A program made the position numbers and the translations under genes. DNA of 46,461 nucleotides from Bradyrhizobium sp. (GTDB lineage Bacteria; Pseudomonadota; Alphaproteobacteria; Rhizobiales; Beijerinckiaceae): NCBI GenBank assembly GCA_004799435.1, contig SSMV01000153.1:1-46461 (forward strand). Direction: 5' to 3'. Under the pieces are notes generated by a model. It was not told the DNA's origin, ran no database searches, and saw only the letters and a program-made list of their open reading frames with translations. Positions 35,030 to 43,823 of this stretch are shown piece after piece. Every line of letters begins with the position of its first letter. Within the stretch, counting starts at the first letter, position 1.

Positions 35030-35776
35030 ATGGAGCGGGACGGCGTGGCGCGGGATGGTTTGGAGCGCGCGCGAAAGGCGCTGTCGCTCGATCGCCTCGC
35101 GGGGCTGTCGGTTCATCTCTTCACGGCCTCGGGCGCCGGCGTCGCGCTTTTCGCTCTCGTCGCGGCGGTCGAGCGCGACTTTCCCCTGTGCTTTGCCTGG
35201 CTCGGGCTGGCGCTGTTCATCGACGGGATCGACGGCACGCTGGCGCGCTTCGCGCGGGTCGGCGAAACCGCGCCCTCGATCGACGGCGCGACGCTCGATC
35301 TGGTGGTCGATTTTCTCACCTATGTCGTGACGCCAGTGGTGGCGTTCTGGCGTTCCGATCTCGCGCCCTCGTGGGTCTCGCTTTCGCTGGGCTTTGTTGT
35401 CGTCGTCGCGTCGGCGCTTTATTTCGCCGACCGGCGGATGAAGACGGCCGACCACTGGTTCCGCGGCTTTCCGGCGATATGGAACGCGCTGGTTTTCTAT
35501 CTCTTCGTCTTCAAGCCGCCCTGGCCCCTCAGCGCGGCGTTGATGCTTGTCGCCGCCGCCGCGATGTTCGCCCCCATCGTTTTCGTTCATCCGCTGCGCG
35601 TGAAGACGCAGCGGCATTTGACGATTCTCGCGACGGCCTGCTGGTTCGCGCTTGCCGCTGTCGCGATCGGCGAAGAGCTTGCCCCGGCGCTCTGGGTGAG
35701 GAGCGGCCTGGCGCTGATCGGCGTCTATTTTCTTGCGCTGCCTTTGGCGCGGCGCGCCCCGCCGGGCGATTCCTGA
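35030..35776 (+). CDS. pcs: Phosphatidylcholine synthase
   Basis: The 248-residue membrane protein has the CDP-alcohol phosphotransferase motif with Asp68-Gly69-x2-Ala72-Arg73, then Gly86, Asp90 and Asp94. The 12-residue spacing between AR and G is the one seen in rhizobial Pcs, rather than the 8 of other family members. The lead-in LSVHLFTASGAGVAL, the later YFADRRMKTADHWFRGFPAIWN and VHPLRVK also match Pcs. It condenses CDP-diacylglycerol with choline to make phosphatidylcholine, a eukaryote-like lipid of many Rhizobiales. It needs choline from outside. tRNA-Cys follows 76 bases later. Confidence 0.92.
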   Translation: MERDGVARDGLERARKALSLDRLAGLSVHLFTASGAGVALFALVAAVERDFPLCFAWLGLALFIDGIDGTLARFARVGETAPSIDGATLDLVVDFLTYVVTPVVAFWRSDLAPSWVSLSLGFVVVVASALYFADRRMKTADHWFRGFPAIWNALVFYLFVFKPPWPLSAALMLVAAAAMFAPIVFVHPLRVKTQRHLTILATACWFALAAVAIGEELAPALWVRSGLALIGVYFLALPLARRAPPGDS

Positions 35777-35852
35777 GCGGGGCAGGGCCGCTTGCCGGCG
35801 CGCGGCGAAACTTGCTATAGCCGCGCGCCGCCGCGGAAAATGCGGGCGGCAT

Positions 35853-35926
35853 GGCCTCGTGGCGGAGTGGCTACGCAGAGGACTGCAAATCCTTGCACCC
35901 CGGTTCGATTCCGGGCGAGGCCTCCA
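35853..35926 (+). tRNA. tRNA-Cys (GCA)
   Basis: A complete cloverleaf is present: acceptor GGCCTCG/CGAGGCC, discriminator T with encoded CCA, anticodon GCA (35885-35887) in AGGACTGCAAATCCT, and the T-arm GGTTCGATTCC. The encoded CCA is present at 35924-35926. Confidence 0.97.
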
Positions 35927-35984
35927 TTTCGTTTTTTGCCCCCGCGCGGGGCGCTTCGACCACAAGCGCGAACGGAGCGGCGGC

Positions 35985-36668
35985 ATGGATTCCAAACCTT
36001 CGGACGGGCGGGCGATGGGTCAAGACCCGGCGACCCAGCGTCTGAATATGGTCAATGGCCAAATCCGCGTCGCCGACGTCAACGATCTCGATCTCGTGGG
36101 CGCGTTTCTTGATGTTCCGCGCGAGGAATTCGTCGCCCCCGAAGCCAAGGGCGTCGCCTATCTCGACAGCGCGCAGCCCTCGCTCGGATCGACGACTCGC
36201 CGGCTCCTGCCGCCGGTCGTGCTGGCGCGGCTCATTCAGGCGGCGGGCGTCGGCGCGGGCGACCGCGTCCTCGATGTCGGCGGCGGCGCCGGCTATGGCG
36301 CGGCGATCCTGGCGCGGCTGGGCGCCAAAGTGGTCGCGCTGGAATCCGATCCCGGCGCGGCGGAGGCGGCGCGCCGGCTTCTGGCAAGTCGAGGCGTCGA
36401 GACCCTGGAGGGCGATCTCGACAAAGGCGCCGCGGGGAAGGGCCCATTCGTCGTCATTGTCGTCGAGGGCGCCTTCGAGACCGCTCCGGAAGCGCTCCTG
36501 GCCGAACTCGCCGAAAACGGCCGGCTGGTCGGCGTCGAAGCCGGGTCGCGGGCTCAGACCGCGGTTTTGGTCGAACGCCGGAATGGCGAATCGAGTCGCC
36601 GGGCGCTGTTCGAGACCCGCGTCGCGGAATTCGAGGCGTTTCGGCGGGCGCGTGATTTCGCATTTTGA
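35985..36668 (+). CDS. Pcm-like methyltransferase upstream of tolC
   Basis: The 227-residue protein resembles protein-L-isoaspartate methyltransferases: NMVNGQIRVADVND at the start, VPREEFVAPEAKGVAYLD, a relic of the substrate loop at SLGSTTRRLLPPVVLARLIQ, and SAM motif I RVLDVGGGAGYGAAIL. The catalytic GQTxSxP motif of true Pcm is not conserved, so enzymatic activity on isoaspartate is doubtful. A gene of this type sits before tolC in many Rhizobiales. ATG 35985 follows GGAGCGGCGGC. It is separate from the canonical pcm at 1063. Confidence 0.85.
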   Translation: MDSKPSDGRAMGQDPATQRLNMVNGQIRVADVNDLDLVGAFLDVPREEFVAPEAKGVAYLDSAQPSLGSTTRRLLPPVVLARLIQAAGVGAGDRVLDVGGGAGYGAAILARLGAKVVALESDPGAAEAARRLLASRGVETLEGDLDKGAAGKGPFVVIVVEGAFETAPEALLAELAENGRLVGVEAGSRAQTAVLVERRNGESSRRALFETRVAEFEAFRRARDFAF

Positions 36669-36728
36669 TCGCGGCAATGTGAAAACGCCGCGCCGGACCC
36701 GGTCTTGCAATTGTCACCCAATTGGACG

Positions 36729-36762
36729 GGTGTCGCATGTTTGCGACGCCCCGCTGATTTTT
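36729..36762 (+). terminator. Hairpin after the pcm-like gene
   Basis: GGTGTCGCA (36729-36737) pairs with TGCGACGCC (36742-36750) with one G-U pair and a TGTT loop. A T-run occurs only 9 bases later, so it is an imperfect intrinsic terminator in front of the tolC promoter region. Confidence 0.45.
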
Positions 36763-36798
36763 GGGGAGATTTTGCGGCGAACTGGCGTCAAGCTGTAG

Positions 36799-36824
36799 CC
36801 GACCGGTCGGATTTGCTTATAAGC
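36799..36824. promoter_or_regulatory. Tandem palindromes in tolC upstream region
   Basis: CCGACCGGTCGG (36799-36810) and GCTTATAAGC (36815-36824) are perfect palindromes 4 bases apart, about 110-135 bases before the tolC start. The first resembles operators of TetR-type regulators. The second may overlap a -10 region. No regulator gene is adjacent. Confidence 0.5.
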
Positions 36825-36934
36825 TAACTCATTATCTGATTGGCGTTCCCGCGCGTTCTGTCTGCGTGTCCGGACCCTGGCGGTTTTGCTGGGGCGAGCT
36901 CGTTTTCGCAGTGGGGCGTGCCCCAGAGGGTGCA

Positions 36935-38332
36935 ATGATTCGTGGCGCGAACAAGAGTGCAGCGGGGTTCTGGCGGCAAGGCGTGGCGGTCGCGGCGCTT
37001 TGTGTCGCGTTTGCTGGCGGGGCGCGGGCGGAAACGATCAGCGGCGCGCTGACCAAGGCCTATCTCAACAATCCCGACATCAATCAGCAGCGCGCTGCGG
37101 TGCGCGTGTCGGACGAGAATATTCCCAAGGCCAATTCCGGTTATCTTCCCACTGCGACGGCCGAGGCGGACGCGGGGCGCGAGGATTTCGAGCCGCAGGG
37201 TATTCCCCTGACCAATAGCTCGCTCACCAACCCGCGCGGCTATGGCGTCACGGTGACCCAGAATGTCTGGAACGGCAACAAAACCTTCAATTCGGTGCGT
37301 CAGGCGGAATCGGGCGTGTTTGGCGCGCGCGAGCAATTGCGCAACACCGTGCAGAACGTAATGCTGAGCGCCGTCACCTATTACATGGACGTGATGCGCG
37401 ACACGGCGATCCTCGAACTCGATCGCAACAATGTCGAGGTTCTACAGGAACAGCTGCGCCAGACGCAGGATCGTTTCAACGTCGGCGAGGTGACGCGCAC
37501 CGACGTTGCGCAGGCCGAGTCGAGCCTGGAGGGGGCGCGCGCCACCGCGCTCACCGCGCAGTCGCAGTTGCAGGCCTCGTTGGCCAATTACCGGCAAGCG
37601 ATCGGCGACGATCCCAAGGATCTCGCGCCGGTTTCGCCGATCGTGCGCCAATTGCCGCGTGGTCTGCAGGAGGCGATTTCGATTTCGCAGGTCGAGCATC
37701 CGGCGATCGTCGGAATGTTGCACGGCATTGATGCGGCGGCGCTGGCCGTCAAGATCGCCGAGTCGGCGCTTTATCCGACCGTCGGCCTCACCGGACAATT
37801 TCAGAAGCGATACGACTACAACGCGCTTCCCGGCGCGCAGGTCTTCACCGGCTCGGTCGTCGGCCAGATCAGCGTGCCGATCTATGACGGCGGCGTGAGT
37901 TTCGCTTCGACCCGTCAGGCCAAGGAACAGCTCAGCCAGACGGAATTGCAGACCGATCTGCAGCGCGACAAAGTGCGCGCCGCCGTGGTCGCCGCCTGGG
38001 GCGCCAATCAGAATTCGGCCGGCGTCCTGCGCGCCGCGCGCGCGCAGGTGCAGGCGGCCGAGATCGCGCTCGCGGGCGTGCGCGAAGAGGCGAAGGTCGG
38101 CCAGCGCACCACGCTCGACGTGCTCAACGCGCAGCAGACCTTGCTCAACGCTCGCGTCCAGCTCGTCACGGCCGAGCATGACAGCGTCGTCAACTCCTAC
38201 AGTCTGCTGGCGGCAGTCGGACGTCTGTCGGTCCAGTCGCTCGGTCTGGCGACCGCCGAATATGACCCGAAGGTCCATTTCGACCAGGTCAAGAACAAGC
38301 TCTGGGGCACGGACACGCCCGACGGCAAATAG
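36935..38332 (+). CDS. tolC: TolC-family outer-membrane efflux/secretion protein
   Basis: The 465-residue protein has a signal peptide (about 1-32, ending GGARAET) and the duplicated helical OEP architecture: TISGALTKAYLNNPDINQQRAAVRVSDE at the beginning and the repeat VEHPAIVGMLHGIDAAALAVKIAESALYPTVGL in the second half. It forms the trimeric outer-membrane channel for type I secretion and RND pumps. No pump or ABC exporter is adjacent; the pcm-like/tolC/popZ/valS order is the usual Rhizobiales arrangement. ATG 36935 follows AGAGGG. The 266 bases upstream hold the terminator and palindromes. Confidence 0.92.
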   Translation: MIRGANKSAAGFWRQGVAVAALCVAFAGGARAETISGALTKAYLNNPDINQQRAAVRVSDENIPKANSGYLPTATAEADAGREDFEPQGIPLTNSSLTNPRGYGVTVTQNVWNGNKTFNSVRQAESGVFGAREQLRNTVQNVMLSAVTYYMDVMRDTAILELDRNNVEVLQEQLRQTQDRFNVGEVTRTDVAQAESSLEGARATALTAQSQLQASLANYRQAIGDDPKDLAPVSPIVRQLPRGLQEAISISQVEHPAIVGMLHGIDAAALAVKIAESALYPTVGLTGQFQKRYDYNALPGAQVFTGSVVGQISVPIYDGGVSFASTRQAKEQLSQTELQTDLQRDKVRAAVVAAWGANQNSAGVLRAARAQVQAAEIALAGVREEAKVGQRTTLDVLNAQQTLLNARVQLVTAEHDSVVNSYSLLAAVGRLSVQSLGLATAEYDPKVHFDQVKNKLWGTDTPDGK

Positions 38333-38502
38333 GCCAAGCCGCTTAAGAAAAAGATTTCTTCGCTCAGCCCGCCGGCGCGGCCTTGCGTCGGCGGCGAGAG
38401 TCGTTCACTTTTGACCTTCACACAAACTTCGTTTGGCCGGGTCGGCAAAACGACGATGTCGGCGAAACGACGATCGCGCTGTTTTGCGCGGAGGCGGCAA
38501 GG

Positions 38503-39054
38503 ATGAACGCACCCAATCCCAACGATCTCGAGGCATTGCGCCGCGCCCAGCGCGCCCACGAGCCTTCGATGGAAGAGATTCTCGCGTCGATCCGCTCGAT
38601 CATCGCCGACGATCGCGAACCGCCGCCCAAGCCGGCTGCCAAGCCTGTCGCCGCGCCGGCCGGACCGCAGATCGTCTATTCCAAGGACGACTCGGCGTTG
38701 CGTGCGATCGAACCGCCGCCCGTCGAAGCGACCTCGCCCAAGGTGGTCTGGAGCGCGCCCCAACCCGCCGCGGCGCCGTTAAGCGCGCCCGCGGCGTCGC
38801 CGAGGCCGTCGATTTCGGACATGCAGGATGTCGACGCTGGCGGATTGCTGTCGCCCCAGGCGGACGAAGCGGTCACCGCCGCCTTTGAGGCGCTGTCGGC
38901 CGGTCTCGCGATGCAGAGCGCGGAGCTCGCCGAGAATATGACCCGCGAGATCCTGCGGCCGATGCTGAAGACCTGGCTCGACGAAAACCTGCCGAGCCTG
39001 GTCGAGCGGCTGGTCCGCGCCGAGATTCAGCGCGTCGCCCGCGGCGGCCGCTGA
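38503..39054 (+). CDS. popZ: PopZ-like polar organising protein (DUF2497)
   Basis: The 183-residue protein has the PopZ plan: an N-terminal interaction helix HEPSMEEILASIRSIIADD (about 19-37), a disordered Pro/Ala/acidic middle (38-125), and C-terminal oligomerisation helices with REILRPMLKTWLDENLPSLVERLVRAEIQRV (about 150-180). PopZ forms a phase-separated matrix at cell poles that anchors ParB-parS and recruits kinases such as DivJ. DivK and PleD in this window belong to the same regulatory network. ATG 38503 follows GGCAAGG. Upstream, GCCGCC-type and AAGAAA/TTTCTT hairpins follow tolC. Confidence 0.88.
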   Translation: MNAPNPNDLEALRRAQRAHEPSMEEILASIRSIIADDREPPPKPAAKPVAAPAGPQIVYSKDDSALRAIEPPPVEATSPKVVWSAPQPAAAPLSAPAASPRPSISDMQDVDAGGLLSPQADEAVTAAFEALSAGLAMQSAELAENMTREILRPMLKTWLDENLPSLVERLVRAEIQRVARGGR

Positions 39055-39122
39055 CCTTAAGGAACATACCGAATTTCTCCCGTCGCTGGCGGCGCGCGAG
39101 CGCTCGGCTGAGCCTTGGCGCA

Positions 39123-39151
39123 TTGACATTCGTCGGCGCGCTGGCATTAAG
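39123..39151 (+). promoter_or_regulatory. Putative promoter of valS
   Basis: A perfect TTGACA (39123-39128) is followed after 17 bases by ATTAAG (39146-39151), a poor -10. A leader of about 85 bases to the valS ATG would result. Confidence 0.45.
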
Positions 39152-39241
39152 CGGGCGCCGCCCTTTCCCCCTGAACGGGATGGCGTTTTCGCGGCGTCAC
39201 GTTGGCGCGTCAGTCGTTTCCTTAACCCGCCGGGAGCGCCA

Positions 39242-42160
39242 ATGCGCGCGCTCGGCCAGAGCCGTTCCGGGCGTCGCGAGATGATGGAAAAGTCCTTCCA
39301 GGCCGCCGAAGTCGAGCCTCGCATCGCCGAGCGCTGGGATGAGGCCGGCGCTTTCCGCGCCGGGCGGCCGGAGCGGCGCAACGCCGAGCCCTATTGCGTG
39401 GTGATTCCGCCGCCCAATGTCACCGGCAATCTGCATATGGGCCATGCGCTCAACAACACGCTGCAGGACATTCTCTGCCGCTACCAGCGCATGAACGGGC
39501 GCGACGTGTTGTGGCAGCCGGGCACGGATCACGCAGGAATCGCCACCCAGATGGTGGTCGAGCGGCAATTGGCCGAACGTCAGGAGGCGGATCGGCGAAC
39601 GCTTGGGCGCGACGCCTTTCTCGCTCGCGTCTGGGAATGGAAAGCCGAATCGGGCGGCGCGATCGTTCAGCAATTGCACCGGCTCGGCGCCTCCTGCGAC
39701 TGGAGCCGCGAACGTTTCACGCTCGATGAAGGCCTGTCGAAGGCGGTCGCCAAGGTTTTCGTTCAGCTTCATCGCGACGGCCTGATTTATAAGGCCAAGC
39801 GGCTGGTCAACTGGGACCCGAAATTCCAGACCGCGATCTCCGATCTCGAAGTTGTGCAGGTCGAATGCAAGGGATCGCTCAAATGGGCGCGCGCCGATGG
39901 CGCGCCGCTCGACGAGGCGGCGCTCGCCAAGACGCTTGGCCGCAATCCCGGCGGCCATCTCTATTATTTCGACTACCCGGTCGTTGACGCGCAGGGCGAG
40001 GAGACCGGCGAAGTCGTGACGGTCGCCACGACCCGGCCCGAGACGATGCTGGGCGATAGCGCCGTCGCGGTTCATCCCGACGATCCGCGCTTCGCCAAAC
40101 TGGTCGGCGCCAATCTGCGCCTGCCGCTGGTCGGGCGGCTGATCCGCATCGTCGCCGATGCTTATTCCGACCCCGAAAAAGGGACCGGCGCGGTCAAGAT
40201 TACGCCCGCCCACGACTTCAACGATTTTGAGGTTGGCCGTCGCCACGAGGCGCAGGGGGCGCGGGCGATCAACATTTTCGACGCCGAGGCGCGCGTCCAG
40301 CTTAAGGGCAATCTCGACTTCTTCGACGGGCTCGACGCCGCCGATCACGAGCTTGCGCGTCTGATCGCCGCCGTCCATGGCGCCGATCGCTTTATCGCGC
40401 GCGCCCGCATCGTCGCGATGATGGCGATCGAAGGGCGTCTCGCCAAGATCGAGCCGCATGCTCACACCGTGCCGCACGGCGACCGCTCCAACGCGGTGAT
40501 CGAGCCCTGGCTGACCGATCAATGGTATGTCGACGCCAAGACGCTTGCCCAGCCGGCGCTCGCCGCCGTGCGCGACGGGCGCACCCAGTTCACGCCGAAG
40601 AATTGGGAGAAGACCTATTACGACTGGCTGGAGAATATTCAGCCCTGGTGCGTTTCGCGCCAGCTCTGGTGGGGCCATCAGATCCCCGCCTGGTACGCGC
40701 CCTGGGGCTCGGTCTATGTCGAGGAGAGCGAAGAGGCGGCTTTTGCGGCCGCGCTTGCCGACGGCGTCGAGCGTGGCGCGCTGAGTGCGCGCGAGGCGAA
40801 TGCGCTGGCGGGTGATCCCGAACGCCTGCGCGCGACATTCGAGCGCGACCCCGACGTGCTCGACACCTGGTTTTCGTCGGCGCTGTGGCCCTTCTCGACG
40901 CTTGGCTGGCCGGAGGACACAGCGGAGCTTGAGCGTTTCTATCCGACCAGCGCACTCGTCACCGGCTTCGACATCATCTTCTTCTGGGTGGCGCGGATGA
41001 TGATGATGGGGCTGCATTTTCGCGGCGAAGTGCCGTTCCGCGACGTCTATATCCACGCGCTCGTCCGCGACGAGAAGGGCGCGAAAATGTCGAAGTCGAA
41101 GGGCAATGTCATCGACCCGCTGGCGCTGATCGAGCGCTTCGGCGCCGATGCGCTGCGCTTCACTCTTGCGGCGATGGCCGCCCAGGGGCGCGACATCAAG
41201 CTCTCCGAGAGCCGGGTCGAGGGCTATCGCAACTTCGCCACCAAACTCTGGAACGCCTCGCGCTTCGCCGAAATGAATGGTTGCGCGCGGCTCGCCGGTT
41301 TCGATCCGCGGGCGGCGAAAGAGCCGCTCAACCGCTGGATTCTTGGCGAAGCCGCCGCCGCCGTCGCCGAGACGAGCGCGGCGATCGAATCCTATCGTTT
41401 CAACGACGCCGCCAACGCCGCCTATCGCTTCGTCTGGAGCGTCTTTTGCGACTGGTGTCTGGAGCTCGCCAAGCCGGTGCTACAGGCCGAGGGCGAGAGC
41501 GCGGCCAAACGCGAGACCCAGGCGACCATCGCCCATGTTCTCGACGACGTGATCGCCTTGCTGCATCCTTTCATGCCCTTCGTCACCGAGGAGCTCTGGG
41601 CGATCAAGGGCGAGGCGGGCCCGCCGCGCGAAAGCGTGCTGGCGCTCGGGCCCTGGCCGGACGCTGCTTTTGCGGTCGACCCGACGGCCGAGGACGAGAT
41701 CGGCTGGGTGGTCGATCTCATTTCCGAAATTCGCTCGGTGCGCTCGGAAATGGGCGTGCCGGCCGCCGCCCAGCCGAAATTGACGCTGGTTCAGGCCTCG
41801 CCCGCTCAGGCCGAAGTGGCGCGCCGCTGGTCGGAAACGATCAAGCGCCTCGCCCGCATGGGCGAGGTTGATTTCGCGGAAGCTGCCCCCGCCGCCTCTT
41901 TGCAACTGGTGGTTCGGGGGGCGGTGGCGGCGATTCCGGTCGCCGGCATTCTCGATATCGCCGCCGAACGGGCGCGGCTCGACAAGGAGATCGCCGGGGA
42001 GCAGGGGGAGATCGCCAAGGTCGACGCCAAGCTCGCCAATGCCGATTTCGTCGCCCGGGCCCCTGAGGAGGTGGTCGCCGAACATCAGGAGCGGCGCGAG
42101 GCCTCGCTTGCCCGGATCGCCAAAATGACGGCCGCCCGCGAGCGACTTCAGCGGTTGTAA
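39242..42160 (+). CDS. valS: Valyl-tRNA synthetase
   Basis: The 972-residue class I synthetase has the HIGH motif as HMGH in PPNVTGNLHMGHALNN (about 58-72), the editing CP1 domain (VTVATTRPETMLGDSAVAV and the GTGAVKITPAHDFND segment), KMSKS at about 615-619, an anticodon-binding helical domain and a C-terminal coiled coil (about 900-970). It charges tRNA-Val and edits threonine. ATG 39242 follows GGGAG at ideal distance and is preferred; the adjacent Met codons at 39281 and 39284 would match some homologues better but lack a ribosome site. Confidence 0.96.
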   Translation: MRALGQSRSGRREMMEKSFQAAEVEPRIAERWDEAGAFRAGRPERRNAEPYCVVIPPPNVTGNLHMGHALNNTLQDILCRYQRMNGRDVLWQPGTDHAGIATQMVVERQLAERQEADRRTLGRDAFLARVWEWKAESGGAIVQQLHRLGASCDWSRERFTLDEGLSKAVAKVFVQLHRDGLIYKAKRLVNWDPKFQTAISDLEVVQVECKGSLKWARADGAPLDEAALAKTLGRNPGGHLYYFDYPVVDAQGEETGEVVTVATTRPETMLGDSAVAVHPDDPRFAKLVGANLRLPLVGRLIRIVADAYSDPEKGTGAVKITPAHDFNDFEVGRRHEAQGARAINIFDAEARVQLKGNLDFFDGLDAADHELARLIAAVHGADRFIARARIVAMMAIEGRLAKIEPHAHTVPHGDRSNAVIEPWLTDQWYVDAKTLAQPALAAVRDGRTQFTPKNWEKTYYDWLENIQPWCVSRQLWWGHQIPAWYAPWGSVYVEESEEAAFAAALADGVERGALSAREANALAGDPERLRATFERDPDVLDTWFSSALWPFSTLGWPEDTAELERFYPTSALVTGFDIIFFWVARMMMMGLHFRGEVPFRDVYIHALVRDEKGAKMSKSKGNVIDPLALIERFGADALRFTLAAMAAQGRDIKLSESRVEGYRNFATKLWNASRFAEMNGCARLAGFDPRAAKEPLNRWILGEAAAAVAETSAAIESYRFNDAANAAYRFVWSVFCDWCLELAKPVLQAEGESAAKRETQATIAHVLDDVIALLHPFMPFVTEELWAIKGEAGPPRESVLALGPWPDAAFAVDPTAEDEIGWVVDLISEIRSVRSEMGVPAAAQPKLTLVQASPAQAEVARRWSETIKRLARMGEVDFAEAAPAASLQLVVRGAVAAIPVAGILDIAAERARLDKEIAGEQGEIAKVDAKLANADFVARAPEEVVAEHQERREASLARIAKMTAARERLQRL

Positions 42161-42367
42161 GCCGGCTTTGGAAGGCGCGCGGGCGGTGATCGTTGCAAAT
42201 CGGCAACAGCCCTTGGGCAAAGTGATTCCGCCGGGATTCCAGCCCTCTCACGCCCAGATTGCGCCATAAACCCCGCGCTATTTGCCAGCTTGCAACAGGC
42301 GGAAGCCATTGCTCCCAAGGCGTCAGGTCCGGGGCGCGCCGTGCGGGCGGTCGAGGTTGGAACAAGA

Positions 42368-43402
42368 ATGCGCGTGTGGTCGTCGTCTCAGATGCGATCC
42401 GGCCGGATAGATTTCCGCCCCGCCGCCCGTCGTTCTTTCGCGCTTCTGGCGCTGACGGCCGGCGTATTCGGTTGGCAATGCTCGTGCGCCTTGGCGCTTG
42501 ACGCCAGCAAGCCCAACGGCCAGCCGAAAATCCCGGTTCAATCCTTTTCCAGCGTCGAGCAGGCCCTCCAGGCGGGCGTCCAGGACCTGATGGCGGGCGA
42601 CGCCCAGTCCTCGGTCCAGGCGCTCACCTACGCCGCTGACGGCGGCCAGCCGCTCGCGCAATGGAAGCTCGGCCGCATGTATGCGCGCGGCGAGGGCGTG
42701 CCGCGCGACGACGCCAAGGCCTATGCCTATTTCGAGCGTCTGGTCGAAAGCTACAACGAGGACGATCCCGACCGGCCCGACATCGCCGCCATTTCCAACG
42801 CTTTCGTCGCGGTCGGCGTTTATTGCCTCAACGGCATCGCCAATAGCGAGATCAAGGCCGACCCGGAACGCGCGCTAGAAATGTTCCAATACGCCGCGAC
42901 CAATTTCGGCGACTCCGACGCCCAGTATAATCTGGCGCGTATGTATATGGACGGCGCCGCCGGGCTGGCGCGCAACAATATGCGCGCGGCGCAATGGCTG
43001 GCTCTGGCGGCCGACAAGGGCCATCATCCCGCTCAGGCCCTGCTGGGTCATCTGCTGTTCCTCGGCGAGGGCGTGCCCAAACAGCGCGCGCGCGGCCTGA
43101 TGTGGCTGGCGGTCGCCAAGGGCGCCGCTCTGGGCCCGAAGGACGAATGGATTCGCGATCTCTACGCCAAGGATTGGGGCGCGGCGGGCGACGACGACCG
43201 TGAAGTCGCCGAAGCCTATATTAGCGCCCGAGGCAAGGACGGCCGTGAGCCGCCCGCAACCGTGACGGCGGAAGCCAAGACTCGCGGCTTCATCGCCGGC
43301 TTCGTCGCGCTGCCAGGCATGCTGCGCCCGTTCACTGCGGCGCCGCCGCCGAATTTTGGGCCGCCTGAGGGCGAACCGCCGCCCCCGCCCGCCGCTCAGT
43401 AA
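42368..43402 (+). CDS. ExoR-like periplasmic Sel1-repeat regulator
   Basis: The protein of 344 residues has a signal peptide (about 9-43), several Sel1-type TPR repeats (AQWKLGRMYARGEGVPRDDAKAYAYFERL, then YNLARMYMDGAAG and ALLGHLLFLGEGV) and a Pro-rich tail. The repeat arrangement with ALTYAADGGQPLAQWKLGRMYA and the FQYAATNFGDSDAQ stretch resembles ExoR of Sinorhizobium, which binds the ExoS kinase in the periplasm and holds down exopolysaccharide synthesis. ExoS/ChvI genes are not in the window, so the assignment is by similarity only. ATG 42368 or 42392 are possible starts. It is convergent with the next gene, overlapping 7 bases. Confidence 0.75.
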   Translation: MRVWSSSQMRSGRIDFRPAARRSFALLALTAGVFGWQCSCALALDASKPNGQPKIPVQSFSSVEQALQAGVQDLMAGDAQSSVQALTYAADGGQPLAQWKLGRMYARGEGVPRDDAKAYAYFERLVESYNEDDPDRPDIAAISNAFVAVGVYCLNGIANSEIKADPERALEMFQYAATNFGDSDAQYNLARMYMDGAAGLARNNMRAAQWLALAADKGHHPAQALLGHLLFLGEGVPKQRARGLMWLAVAKGAALGPKDEWIRDLYAKDWGAAGDDDREVAEAYISARGKDGREPPATVTAEAKTRGFIAGFVALPGMLRPFTAAPPPNFGPPEGEPPPPPAAQ

Positions 43403-43677
43403 CCGAGTCGACACTCGCGCAGGCGATGGGCGCGCAGCGCGCGCTCGCCATTGGCCGCCTCATAGGACGCGCCGAGGCACCAGCCATAGTGGACGCCGTA
43501 GTCGCGATTCCAGCGGGCGTCGAAGCCGCGGAAACAGCCCGGCGTCGCCATGTTGACCTCGACCTGACGCACCGCGTCGCGCGCATATTCGGCGCAGAAA
43601 TTCGGGTCGGCGGCGAGGCTGGGCGCCGACAGGGCGGTAAGCGTCGCAGCGGCGAGAACGATCTGTTTGATCAGCAT
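43396..43677 (-). CDS. Small secreted Cys-containing protein, unknown function
   Basis: This 93-residue protein has a clear signal peptide (about 1-22, ending SLAAD), then four cysteines: FCAEYARDAV, GCFRGFDARWNRDY, WCLGAS and ECRLGY. The Cys spacing and the aromatic-rich RWNRDYGVHYGWC region recall small secreted proteins commonly seen in Rhizobiales, without a known function. Two disulfides are likely. ATG 43677 follows AAGGAGCAC, a good ribosome site. Its 3' end overlaps the exoR stop region by 7 bases. It lies downstream of trpC on the same strand, more than 140 bases away. Confidence 0.75.
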   Translation of the reverse strand: MLIKQIVLAAATLTALSAPSLAADPNFCAEYARDAVRQVEVNMATPGCFRGFDARWNRDYGVHYGWCLGASYEAANGERALRAHRLRECRLGY

Positions 43678-43763
43678 CGATTGTGCTCCTTGATGACGAG
43701 CGACCCGAGGCGGCTCCGAGCGGCGAATCGTCTGATTTGAGCGCCTGTTTCTCGGGTCCGTCA

Positions 43764-43780
43764 AACCGCCGTCGGCGGCT
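43764..43780 (-). terminator. Weak hairpin downstream of trpC
   Basis: On the minus strand GCCGCC-GAC-GGCGG is followed only by TTTG. It could end the trpGDC transcript about 45 bases after the trpC stop, but the U-run is short. Confidence 0.3.
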
Positions 43781-43823
43781 TACGGGACGTCGGATTCGTC
43801 GATCGCGGCGGGCGTGGAGCGGT

